64,000 bases of DNA from CAVQWT01 sp963717705 (GTDB taxonomy: Bacteria; Pseudomonadota; Gammaproteobacteria; Burkholderiales; Casimicrobiaceae): positions 186,001-250,000 of the forward strand of contig CAVQWT010000005.1 in assembly GCA_963717705.1 (NCBI GenBank). Reading direction: 5' to 3'. Position 1 is the stretch's first letter; the number at the start of each line of letters is the position of its first letter. Under the pieces are notes generated by a model. That model had not been told where the DNA came from and did no database searches. It saw nothing but the letters and a program-made list of their open reading frames with translations. Positions 7,663-15,329 of this stretch are shown here, one piece after another. The position numbers and the translations under genes are program-made.

Positions 7663-8322
7663 ATGAAGATACTCGTCATCGACGACCACCCGCTGGTCGT
7701 CGACGCGCTGAAGGCGCTGCTGCCGCAATGGGGCGACGGCGTCGAGGTCCTCGCCGCCGGCGATGCCGCGACGGCGACCGGCTGGCTCGACCGCGAGCCG
7801 GAGATCGCGCTGACGCTGCTCGACCTCGGCCTGCCCGGCACCCGCGGCGTCGATTTCCTGGCGGACCTGATGCTCGACTACCCCGGGGTCCCGGTGCTCG
7901 TGCTGTCGGCGACCCACGACCGCGCGACGGTCGCGGCGGTACTCGCCGCCGGCGCCCGCGGCTTCGTGTCCAAGACCGCACGACCGGAGATGCTGTTCGA
8001 CGCCATCGCCGCGGTCGCCGACGGCGACATCTACGTGCCCGACGAACTCGCCGACGTCCCCGATGCGGACGGCGTGCGCATTTCGCCGGACCAGCTCGGC
8101 CTCACGCGCCGGCAGTCCGACGTGCTCCGGCTGCTGGTCCAGGGCAAGCCCAACAAGCTGATCTGCCGCGACCTGCAGCTGTCCGAGGGCACGGTCAAGG
8201 TCCACGTCAGCGCGATCCTCAAGGCGCTGCGCGTGCACACGCGGGCGCAGGCGGTCGCCGAGCTCGCGCGCCGCGGGATCAGCGTCGAGACACTCTCCGC
8301 ACACCGCGGCGCAACGCCCTGA
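7663..8322 (+). CDS. NarL/FixJ-family response regulator
   Basis: A two-component response regulator of 219 residues. The N-terminal receiver domain starts with KILVIDDHPLVVDAL, has the phosphoacceptor region LTLLDLGLPGT and the conserved lysine in RGFVSKTARPE. The C-terminal LuxR-type helix-turn-helix has LTRRQSDVLRLLVQGKPNKLICRDL and SEGTVKVHVSAILKAL. ATG at 7663 is chosen because GGAGG lies just upstream (7653-7657) and the receiver fold starts immediately. The hybrid kinase gene begins 21 bases after the stop, so the two are presumably partners in one operon. The position behind the MacAB-type genes suggests, but does not prove, a role in controlling export. Confidence 0.92.
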   Translation: MKILVIDDHPLVVDALKALLPQWGDGVEVLAAGDAATATGWLDREPEIALTLLDLGLPGTRGVDFLADLMLDYPGVPVLVLSATHDRATVAAVLAAGARGFVSKTARPEMLFDAIAAVADGDIYVPDELADVPDADGVRISPDQLGLTRRQSDVLRLLVQGKPNKLICRDLQLSEGTVKVHVSAILKALRVHTRAQAVAELARRGISVETLSAHRGATP

Positions 8323-8343
8323 CCGCGGCCGGGGACGCCCTCG

Positions 8344-10179
8344 ATGGCCGCCCGTGCGCTGCCCGCCTCGCTGCTCGCGCGCGCCCGCGCCGACCAGGTT
8401 CGCCAGCTGTACCGGCAATGGCACCGGACGACGGCATCGATGGTGTTCGGGGCGCTGCTGCTGTGCACGGTGTTGTGGGGCCACGCAGCGCCCGAGTGGA
8501 TGGCCGCATGGTTCGCCGCCATCCTAGCCAACCAGGCGTGGCGCGGACTGCTGACGCGCGCGTACCGGCGCGCGCGCCCGACACCCGCCGCGGCACCGCG
8601 CTGGGGCCGCCGGTGGGCGGTCGGCTCGACCATCGCGGGCGCGCTGTGGGGCGTGGCGGCAGTGGCGATGTACCCGGCGTCACCGGCGCACGAGGCGCTG
8701 CTGATCGTCTGCCTGTTCGGCGTCGTGATGGGCGGGCTCAACCTCACCGCGGTCTGGTCCGCTTCGTTCTACGGCTTCGTCGTGCCGGCACTGGTGCCGC
8801 TGATCGTCCGCGTCGCGCTCGAGGGCGATCGTCCGCATCTCTTCACCGCACTGGTGATGGGGATCGTGCTGGGCTTCGTGCTCGCGTACGGACGCGAACT
8901 CAACGGCCTGCTGACGGCGTCGCTGGCGATGCGGCACGAGAACCTCGACCTGATCGCCGAACTGCAGGCGCAGACCCGCGCCGCCGACTCCGCGCGCGCC
9001 GCGGCCGAGACGGCCAATCGCGCCAAGAGCCAGTTCCTCGCCGCCGCCAGCCACGACCTGCGGCAGCCGCTGCACGCGCTGGGCCTCTTCGCGGCCGCGC
9101 TGGCTGCGCGCACCCGCGCGACCGACGTCGCCCCCCTGGTGCAGAGCATCCGCGCATCGGTCGAGGCGCTGGAAGGGCTGTTCGCGCAGCTCCTCGACCT
9201 GTCGCGTCTGGATGCCGGCGCTCTGACGCCGCGCATCGGCGCCGTCACGCTCGCACCGCTGTTCGCCCGCGTGGTCGCCGACCTCGCGCCCCAGGCGACG
9301 GCGGCCGGGATCACCCTGCGCGTCGCACCGACGACGCTGGCCGTGCAAACGGATCCGGTCCTGCTGGAGCGCATCGTCCGCAACTTTGCCGCCAACGCGC
9401 TCGCGTACACCCGTGCAGGTGGCGTGCTCATCGGCGCCCGTCGCATCGGCGGAGGCGTCCGCATCGACGTCGTCGATACCGGCATCGGCATCGCGGCGGC
9501 TGATCGCGAGCGAATCTTCGACGAGTTCGTGCAGGCCGCGCCGGGGATGCGTCCCCATGCGTCGGGCCGTGGGCTCGGTCTCGGTCTGGCGATCGTGCGC
9601 CGGCTGGCGGCGCTGCTGCGCCATCCGCTTGAAACCGCGAGCGTGCCGGGCCGTGGTTCGCGCTTTTCGGTGCGCGCGCCGCGCGCCGCCGTCGCGCCCG
9701 CGACCCGAAGCCTGTCGACGGGCGATTGCCGCGCCGCGTCCGCGCGACGCGAGCCGCATCTGCCCGGCCGGCACGTGGTGGTGATCGACGACGACGCGGC
9801 GGTCGTCGCGGCGATGGTGGCGCTGTTCGAGGCGTGGGGTGCAAGCGTCGTCGCGGCCACCGACGCGGCGACGGCCGTGGCCGGGCTGGACACGCGCGGG
9901 GTCGACCTCATCGTCGCCGACTTGCGGCTGGCCGACGGCGCGTCGGGGGTGGACGCCGTGCAGTTGCTGCGGCGCGCGCTCGGCCGCCCGACACCGGCGC
10001 TGATCGTCTCGGGAGATCTCGGCGAGCACGCGCGCGGCGAAGCTCGCCGCGCCGGGCTGCCGCTGCTGGCGAAGCCGCTGGTCGCCGATGCGCTGGCGCT
10101 GGCGGTGAAGCGGGCCTTGCCCGCAGCCTTCAGGCCCTCATGCCACGGCGCGCCCCGGGCCGACGCACCGGCGGCGTAG
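8344..10179 (+). CDS. Membrane-bound hybrid sensor histidine kinase
   Basis: 611 residues. The N-terminal 190 residues hold about six hydrophobic segments with no recognisable periplasmic sensor domain, so sensing may occur in or at the membrane. A short coiled coil leads to the HisKA domain with the phosphorylated histidine in AAASHDLRQPLHAL (about residue 237), then the ATPase domain with its N-box NFAANALAYT, G1 box DVVDTGIGI and G2 segment GRGLGLGLAIVRRL. A C-terminal receiver domain follows, with the acceptor aspartate near residue 526 (IVADLRL) and a conserved lysine in LLAKPL. SHDLRQPLHALGLF is typical of kinases paired with NarL-type regulators, and such a gene is directly upstream. 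The internal receiver may be a phosphate sink or an intermediate. Confidence 0.9.
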   Translation: MAARALPASLLARARADQVRQLYRQWHRTTASMVFGALLLCTVLWGHAAPEWMAAWFAAILANQAWRGLLTRAYRRARPTPAAAPRWGRRWAVGSTIAGALWGVAAVAMYPASPAHEALLIVCLFGVVMGGLNLTAVWSASFYGFVVPALVPLIVRVALEGDRPHLFTALVMGIVLGFVLAYGRELNGLLTASLAMRHENLDLIAELQAQTRAADSARAAAETANRAKSQFLAAASHDLRQPLHALGLFAAALAARTRATDVAPLVQSIRASVEALEGLFAQLLDLSRLDAGALTPRIGAVTLAPLFARVVADLAPQATAAGITLRVAPTTLAVQTDPVLLERIVRNFAANALAYTRAGGVLIGARRIGGGVRIDVVDTGIGIAAADRERIFDEFVQAAPGMRPHASGRGLGLGLAIVRRLAALLRHPLETASVPGRGSRFSVRAPRAAVAPATRSLSTGDCRAASARREPHLPGRHVVVIDDDAAVVAAMVALFEAWGASVVAATDAATAVAGLDTRGVDLIVADLRLADGASGVDAVQLLRRALGRPTPALIVSGDLGEHARGEARRAGLPLLAKPLVADALALAVKRALPAAFRPSCHGAPRADAPAA

Positions 10180-10334
10180 ACCGGCGGCGCGCCCCCCGGT
10201 GGGGAACACGACGGCAGGCGTCGGCGCCGGCTGCCTCACCGGTCCGGCGCAACCCCGCGCCGTGCGGTCCTGCGCGGAGGCCGCGGTCCGGCCCCGTGGC
10301 GACGCCACGACACCGGACCGGGCGTCGGTCGCGA

Positions 10335-10892
10335 TCAGCCGCCCTGCCCGCCCCGCTGCTGCATCCGCTCGTGCATCCTGGCGCGGAAAGCTTCGGCACG
10401 ATCCATCTTCGCCTTCAGCATCTCGCGAACGACCGCCTTCTGCTCGGGCGAGAACGTGGCGTAGAGCTTGAGGAACTGGTCGCGGACCTGCTTGCGCAGC
10501 GCCTGACCCTGAGCCTGCGCGTCGTCGGCCGCCCGGGCCATCGCCTCGAGGTCGGGCTCGGGCTTCGCGAGTTCGGCGCGCATCGTGTCCCGCACCTGCT
10601 GGCCGACGCCGCGGCCCTGTTCGCGCGCGGCCTTCGCGTTGGCGATCGCCTGGTCGAACTGCGCCTGCTGCGACGTGTTGAGATTGAGCTTCGCCTTCGC
10701 CTCGGCGATGACGTGCTCGATCTGCGCGCCGCCGAAGCCCGCATGCGGGCCACCGGGGCCACCCGGCCCTGGACCGGGGCCGGGACCGCCGGGCGCGGCG
10801 AGCGCGGCACCGGCGAGCGTCAGTGAAAGCGCCGTGGCGATGGCGAGGGCCGCGCGGCGGGCGGAGAAGCTGGACGGGAGTGATCGTTGCAT
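10335..10892 (-). CDS. Spy/CpxP-like periplasmic LTxxQ-family protein
   Basis: A 185-residue exported protein. A signal peptide ends near LAGAALAAPG, followed by a Gly/Pro-rich segment, then an all-helical region with two LTxxQ-like motifs, LNTSQQAQF and FSPEQKAVV, which mark the Spy/CpxP family of ATP-independent periplasmic chaperones and stress modulators. The C-terminus is rich in Met, Arg and Gln (ARMHERMQQRGG). It is divergent from an OmpR/EnvZ-type two-component operon, which mirrors the enterobacterial arrangement of cpxP beside cpxRA; control by that system is likely but inferred. The 155 bases between this gene and the hybrid kinase (10180-10334) are GC-rich and hold no gene that I can recognise. 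Confidence 0.82.
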   Translation of the reverse strand: MQRSLPSSFSARRAALAIATALSLTLAGAALAAPGGPGPGPGPGGPGGPHAGFGGAQIEHVIAEAKAKLNLNTSQQAQFDQAIANAKAAREQGRGVGQQVRDTMRAELAKPEPDLEAMARAADDAQAQGQALRKQVRDQFLKLYATFSPEQKAVVREMLKAKMDRAEAFRARMHERMQQRGGQGG

Positions 10893-11045
10893 GGTCTGTC
10901 CTCGGGTCGATGCGCCCGGCTCGGCGAGTCGGAACGCGGTGGTTCGAAGTGCACGGCGGCTGGTGCGATTTCCCCGGCCCCCGCAGAGTCAGACCGGATT
11001 CTGCCCCGTCGTTCCCGCGCCGGGCGCTTGCATTGCAACGGGCCG

Positions 11046-11080
11046 TTGCCAAACCCGGGCTGCCGTTACAATCGGTTACA
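11046..11080 (+). promoter_or_regulatory. Promoter with 10-bp-spaced direct repeat, upstream of OmpR-type regulator
   Basis: GTTACA occurs at 11065-11070 and again at 11075-11080, a 10-bp period that puts both half-sites on one face of the helix, as OmpR/PhoB-family regulators prefer. TACAAT (11067-11072) inside the first repeat resembles a -10 box, and TTGCCA (11046-11051) resembles a -35 box with a short 15-base spacer. The site lies 45 bases before the regulator start and about 170 bases from the divergent Spy-like gene, so it could serve autoregulation or both genes. Confidence 0.5.
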
Positions 11081-11124
11081 CCTGCGGCCTGCCCCGCCCA
11101 CGCGGGCGACGTTCAATAGCGGAC

Positions 11125-11886
11125 ATGAACACCAAGAGCACTTCGCCGAAGATCCTGGTCGTCGACGACGACGTCAAGCTGCGCGACCTGCTGTCGCGTT
11201 ACCTGACCGAACAGGGCTTCCAGGTGGCGACGCTGGCCGACGGCCGCGACCTCGACCGGAAGCTGCAGCGCGATCCGCCCCATCTTCTCGTGCTGGACCT
11301 GATGCTGCCGGGCGAGGACGGGCTGGCGATCTGCCGGCGGCTGCGCGGCGCCGGCGAGAACGTCCCCATCGTCATGCTGACGGCCAAGGGCGAGGAAGTC
11401 GACCGCATCGTCGGCCTGGAAATGGGCGCCGACGACTACCTGCCCAAGCCGTTCAACCCGCGCGAGCTGGTCGCGCGCATCCATGCGGTGCTGCGCCGCC
11501 ACGGCGAGCGCATCGCGCCCGGCGTGCCGGCGACCGAGGGCCGCGTGGCGTTCGGCCCGTGGACGCTGGACCTCGCCGCGCGCACGCTCGAGCGCGGCGA
11601 CGAGCGCGTCCAGCTGACGACCGGCGAGTTCGCGCTGGTCAAGGTGTTCGTCGCGCATCCGCGGCAGCCGCTGGCGCGCGAAAAGCTGATGCTGCTGGCG
11701 CGCGGGCGCGATCACGACGTCTTCGACCGCGCGATCGACGTCCAGGTGTCGCGGCTGCGCAAGCTGGTCGAGCCCGACCCCGCCAACCCGCGCTACATCC
11801 AGACCATCTGGGGGTTCGGCTACGTGTTCGTGCCGGCCGACGCCCCGGCAGCCGACGATGCGCCCGCGGCGGGCGGCGCGCCGTGA
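11125..11886 (+). CDS. OmpR-family response regulator
   Basis: 253 residues. The receiver domain begins KILVVDDDVKLRDLLSRYL, the phosphoacceptor aspartate lies in LLVLDLMLPGEDGL, and the switch and lysine region is IVMLTAKGEEVD and DDYLPKPFNPRELVARI. The C-terminal winged helix has LTTGEFALVKVFVAHPRQPL and ends with RYIQTIWGFGYVF, the normal end of OmpR-type DNA-binding domains, plus a short Ala-rich tail. ATG at 11125 is the first codon before the receiver fold. The stop overlaps the kinase start (GTGA), so the pair is translationally coupled. Sequence and kinase type point to OmpR/EnvZ rather than PhoB/PhoR. The likely target nearest to hand is the divergent Spy-like gene. Confidence 0.93.
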   Translation: MNTKSTSPKILVVDDDVKLRDLLSRYLTEQGFQVATLADGRDLDRKLQRDPPHLLVLDLMLPGEDGLAICRRLRGAGENVPIVMLTAKGEEVDRIVGLEMGADDYLPKPFNPRELVARIHAVLRRHGERIAPGVPATEGRVAFGPWTLDLAARTLERGDERVQLTTGEFALVKVFVAHPRQPLAREKLMLLARGRDHDVFDRAIDVQVSRLRKLVEPDPANPRYIQTIWGFGYVFVPADAPAADDAPAAGGAP

Positions 11887-13235
11887 CGCTGCTGCCGCGG
11901 TCGCTGTTCGGGCGCCTCGCGCTGCTGCTGCTGGCCGTGGTCGCGATCGCGCTGGCGGCGACGATCCTGTTCTTCCGGCAGGACCGCGCGGCGCTGCTCG
12001 CGCGCCAGTTCGGCGACACCAAGATCGTCCAGCTGCAGACGCTGCGCGCCGCGCTCGAAGGCGCCGATGGGCCGGGGCAGCGGGAGACGCTGGCGCGGAT
12101 CGGCCGGCAGTACGGCGCGCGAATCATTCCCGAGGCCGAGCGGCCGCAGGTCGGCCTGCCGGTCGGTTCGGCACCCGGGTTGCTCGAGCTCGAGGCGCGG
12201 CTGCGCGAGACGCTGGGCGAGGAAACCGACCTGCGGATCGCGCCCGGTCGCGGGCTGCTGTTCGTCCGCATCGCCGCGGGCGGCGCCGGCTACTGGGTCG
12301 GCTTCCCGCTGCCGCCCCGGCCGCAGGCGGAGGATGTCCCGTCGCGCGCCGCGGTCTGGAGCGCGATGCTGGCGCTGGTGCTGCTCGCCGCGGCGTTCGT
12401 CTTCGCGCGCTACCTCGCGCGTCCGCTGCGGGAGCTCGACGCCGCCGTCGGGCGCGTCGGCCGCGGCGAGATGCCGCCGCCGCTGCCCGAGCAGGGGCCG
12501 TCGGAAATCGCCAACGTCAACCGCGGCTTCAACCGCATGGTCGCGCAGCTGACGCAGGCCGAGCACGACCGTGCGCTGCTGCTCGCCGGCGTGTCGCACG
12601 ACCTGCGCACGCCGCTTGCCCGGATGCGGCTCGCCGTCGAGATGGGCGGCCGCGACGAGACGCTGAAGGCGGCGATGGTCGACGACATCGAGGAGATGGA
12701 CCGGATCATCGGCCAGTTCCTCGACTTCGCCCGCGGCGATCAGGCGACGGCGTTCGAATTGCGCCTGCCCGATCCGCTGGTCGCCGCCGCCGTCGACCGC
12801 TACGCGCGGGCGGGCAGCGACGTCCGGTTCGCCGCGGGCGGCGCACCGGCGATGCCGCTGAAGGCGACCGCGTTCGCCCGCCTGGTCACCAACCTGATCG
12901 ACAACGCGCTCAAGTACGGCGCACCGCCGGTCGAGGTGACGACGCGGGTGGACGGCGACCGGTTCGTGCTGGAGGTCGCCGACCGCGGTCCCGGCGTCGA
13001 TCCGGCCGACGTCGCGCGGCTGAAGCAGCCGTTCACCCGCGCCAACGCCGCACGGTCGAGCGCGCCGGGCGGCGCCGGCGCGGGGCTCGGCCTCGCGATC
13101 GTCGAGCGCATTGCGCGGCTGCACGGGGGAAGCTTCGACCTGCTGCCGCGCGACGGCGGCGGCACGCTGGCGCGCGTCCTGCTCCCGCTCGCAGCGGCGG
13201 CGGATGCGCCGGCCGGCGCGGCGACGGCCGGCTGA
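11883..13235 (+). CDS. EnvZ-type sensor histidine kinase
   Basis: 450 residues, starting at GTG 11883 inside the end of the regulator gene. The topology is classical: one transmembrane helix (residues 9-28), a periplasmic domain of about 120 residues, a second helix near residues 158-176, a HAMP domain (LARPLRELDAAVGRVGRGEM), HisKA with the phosphorylated histidine in LAGVSHDLRTPLARMR near residue 239, and an ATPase domain with N-box NLIDNALKYG, G1 VADRGPGVD and the G2 segment AGLGLAIVERI. The AGVSHDLRTPLxRxR block is the EnvZ form. The stimulus is unknown; the neighbouring Spy-like chaperone suggests envelope stress. Confidence 0.92.
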   Translation: MTLLPRSLFGRLALLLLAVVAIALAATILFFRQDRAALLARQFGDTKIVQLQTLRAALEGADGPGQRETLARIGRQYGARIIPEAERPQVGLPVGSAPGLLELEARLRETLGEETDLRIAPGRGLLFVRIAAGGAGYWVGFPLPPRPQAEDVPSRAAVWSAMLALVLLAAAFVFARYLARPLRELDAAVGRVGRGEMPPPLPEQGPSEIANVNRGFNRMVAQLTQAEHDRALLLAGVSHDLRTPLARMRLAVEMGGRDETLKAAMVDDIEEMDRIIGQFLDFARGDQATAFELRLPDPLVAAAVDRYARAGSDVRFAAGGAPAMPLKATAFARLVTNLIDNALKYGAPPVEVTTRVDGDRFVLEVADRGPGVDPADVARLKQPFTRANAARSSAPGGAGAGLGLAIVERIARLHGGSFDLLPRDGGGTLARVLLPLAAAADAPAGAATAG

Positions 13236-13308
13236 GCACCCTCGCCTGCCCGGCGGCCGGTCGGCCGTCGAGGGACGCCGCCGGCGCGGGGCCCGTCAGG
13301 CGCCCGGA

Positions 13309-13929
13309 TTACGGCGCCGCGAGGAGCCCGTTGGAGCGCAGCAGGTCGACGACGTTGTTGGCGTAATTCGGGGCGTCCTGCTGCAGCGTCGCCGGGTTGA
13401 ACGTCGGCGGATTGAAGGTCCACACCGGTTTCGCCGTCCGCACGTCGAACAGCGTCGTGTAGACGGTGGCGCGCTGGTATTGGACGTCGACGGACGGCTG
13501 GTACCAGCCGCCGTACATCCCGGGACCGCCGTAGAGCCCCGGACCGTAGACGACTGCCGGCACCGGCGCCGCGACCACCTCCGACTGGGTCGAGAAATCG
13601 GTGATCCGCGCGAGCAGCACCGCATCGGCGCCCGACCGCGCGACCGCGGCGCGGATCGTCGCCTCGTCCGGCACGCGGTCCGTCGGCACGAACTGCCAGC
13701 CGGGCACCGCGGCGATGCCCGCGCTCTGCAGCGTCGACACCATCAGGTTCTCGAAGCCGCGCTGGTCGGCAAGGTCGCGCGAGGAGAGCCCGACGACGAA
13801 GATCTTGCGGAATCCGGGTCCGGTGTAGGCCGGATCGCGCCAGGTCGTGGTCTGGTTCGGGGTCGCGCATCCGGCGATGACGACCACCAGGGCGAGCGAC
13901 AGCAACGTGCGCAGCGTACGGGTTTGCAT
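13309..13929 (-). CDS. DUF4136-like outer-membrane lipoprotein
   Basis: 206 residues with a lipoprotein signal: a hydrophobic run LLSLALVVVIAGC ends in a lipobox cysteine at about residue 21. The mature part begins TPNQTTTWRDPAYTG and contains KIFVVGLSSRDLADQRGFEN and ADAVLLARITDFST, a pattern I associate with DUF4136-like lipoproteins that often bear YxxGTL-like blocks. A Tyr/Gly/Pro-rich loop (VYGPGLYGGPGMYGGWY) lies in the middle. The role is unknown. It is divergent from the VOC gene, with about 100 bases between them, and convergent with the kinase gene; the 73-base gap on the kinase side is GC-rich without a clear terminator. Confidence 0.7.
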   Translation of the reverse strand: MQTRTLRTLLSLALVVVIAGCATPNQTTTWRDPAYTGPGFRKIFVVGLSSRDLADQRGFENLMVSTLQSAGIAAVPGWQFVPTDRVPDEATIRAAVARSGADAVLLARITDFSTQSEVVAAPVPAVVYGPGLYGGPGMYGGWYQPSVDVQYQRATVYTTLFDVRTAKPVWTFNPPTFNPATLQQDAPNYANNVVDLLRSNGLLAAP

Positions 13930-14030
13930 CGGCTTCTCCTCGAGCGCCGGCCAGCGGCGGCCGGTCCGACCGGCGCGCGAGACTATACCTCATGCTATCT
14001 TCCGGCCTTTGCAACGCTCGGAGCATCACG

Positions 14031-14981
14031 ATGCACGCAACGAAACTGGCCCGGTCCGCCCTCGCCGGCGCGGCGTTCGCGCTGGCGATCGCGGGGCCTG
14101 CCTCTTCCGCCACCGCGGCGCCGGTCACCGTCAACCCGAAGCAGGAAGCGTCGCTGCCCGGAAAGTTCGTCTGGTTCGACGGCGTCACCGACGATCCCGC
14201 GGCGTCGGAGGCGTTCTACGGCGCCGTGTTCGGATGGACATTCGAGGGGGTCGGCGCCGGCGAGCACCGCTATACGCTGATTCGCAACGCCGGCCGCAAC
14301 ATCGGCGGGCTGATCCTGCGTCCGCGCGACAGCGGCGCGGCGCGCGGCGCGCGGTGGATCGTGCTGATGTCGGTGGCCGACCCGGTTCGCGCGGCGACCT
14401 TCGTCGAGGCAAAGGGCGGCAAGGTGCTGGTGCCACCCGTCCGCTTCGAGGGACGCGGCACGCATGCGCTGTTCCGCGACAGCGAGGGCGCGCTGTTCGG
14501 CGTTCTGAATTCCGAAACGGGCGACCCGCCGGACGGTCCGCTGGTCCCGGGCAATTTCGTCTGGGTCGACCTGTTTGCGCGCGACGCGGAGAGGGCCGGC
14601 GAGTTCTACCGCGGCCTTGCGGGCTTCAGCGTCACGCCGATGAACGTGGCGCCCGGAATCACGCGCCTCGTGCTCACCTCTGCGGGCAGACCGCGGGCGG
14701 CCATCGTGGCGATGCCGAAGGAGTCGACCGACACCGGCTGGCTGGCCTTCGTCGAGGTCGAGGACGTCGCGGCGACGTCGGCGAAGGTGGTCACCGGGGG
14801 AGGCAAGGTGCTGGTCGCACCCCGACCGGACCTCCTGGGCGGCCACGGCGCGATCATCGCCGATCCGCTCGGCGGCGTCGTCGGCATCGTCAACGGCCGC
14901 AAGGCCACGGAGGCTGCGGCTGCGGCGGCCGCAGCCGCTTCGCCCACCGCTCCGGCCGCCGCCAGGGGGACCGCCAAATGA
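14031..14981 (+). CDS. Exported two-domain VOC (glyoxalase/bleomycin-type) protein
   Basis: 316 residues. A signal peptide (ARSALAGAAFALAIAGPASSA) suggests export, which is unusual for the fold. Two tandem VOC modules follow: the first starts at GKFVWFDGVTDDPAASEAFY, the second at GNFVWVDLFARDAERAGEFY. Both have the paired FVWxD and FY features of glyoxalase, dioxygenase and resistance proteins of this superfamily. An Ala-rich tail ends the protein. ATG at 14031 gives the cleanest signal peptide; an earlier in-frame ATG at 13992 is less likely. The substrate cannot be assigned. The stop overlaps the start of the next lipoprotein gene (ATGA), so the two are co-translated. Confidence 0.8.
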   Translation: MHATKLARSALAGAAFALAIAGPASSATAAPVTVNPKQEASLPGKFVWFDGVTDDPAASEAFYGAVFGWTFEGVGAGEHRYTLIRNAGRNIGGLILRPRDSGAARGARWIVLMSVADPVRAATFVEAKGGKVLVPPVRFEGRGTHALFRDSEGALFGVLNSETGDPPDGPLVPGNFVWVDLFARDAERAGEFYRGLAGFSVTPMNVAPGITRLVLTSAGRPRAAIVAMPKESTDTGWLAFVEVEDVAATSAKVVTGGGKVLVAPRPDLLGGHGAIIADPLGGVVGIVNGRKATEAAAAAAAAASPTAPAAARGTAK

Positions 14982-15223
14982 CCCCGATCCTTTCGCGCGG
15001 CATTCGATGCGCCATCGCCGCGGCGCTGCTCGCCGGCGCCGCGACGCTCGCCGGCTGCGTCAGCCACCGCGACGACTACGGCGGCAGCAACGACATCGGC
15101 TACAAGCCGCTCTACGGCGGATACAACGGATCCTTCGACGGCACGGTGAACTCGGGCTGGGGATACGCCGGGATGCCGGGGAACTACGGTCCCGTCGCCG
15201 TCGTCGTCGGCGGCCCGCTGTAG
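14978..15223 (+). CDS. Small Gly/Tyr-rich lipoprotein, unknown function
   Basis: 81 residues. The N-terminus is a lipoprotein signal with the lipobox LAGC at about residues 24-27. The mature part is only some 55 residues, rich in Gly, Tyr and Asn (YKPLYGGYNGSFDGTVNSGW), and ends in a hydrophobic VAVVVGGPL. The start codon overlaps the VOC stop, which supports expression with that exported protein. I do not recognise a family. It may be a surface or periplasmic anchor partner for the VOC protein, but nothing in the sequence shows this. A strong GC hairpin lies just after the stop. Confidence 0.6.
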   Translation: MTPILSRGIRCAIAAALLAGAATLAGCVSHRDDYGGSNDIGYKPLYGGYNGSFDGTVNSGWGYAGMPGNYGPVAVVVGGPL

Positions 15224-15232
15224 CCGCGACGG

Positions 15233-15255
15233 GCGCGCCCTTCCCGGGGGCGCGC
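15233..15255 (+). terminator. GC hairpin after the small lipoprotein gene
   Basis: GCGCGCCC (15233-15240) pairs with GGGCGCGC (15248-15255) around a 7-base loop, starting 9 bases after the lipoprotein stop and before the convergent oligopeptidase gene. There is no T-run, so intrinsic termination is plausible but not certain. The rest of the gap to 15329 shows no gene. Confidence 0.4.
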
Positions 15256-15329
15256 GAGCCGCCTTCGACCGCGGCCCGCGTGATTGCGGCACCGGCCGCG
15301 GCTCGGGACCGCGAACCGGGCGGCCGGTG

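Noticed and set aside
10180..10334. Possible small gene between the hybrid kinase and the Spy-like gene
   Set aside because: Short open frames exist but lack a ribosome binding site, have skewed Arg/Ala composition and resemble nothing known to me.
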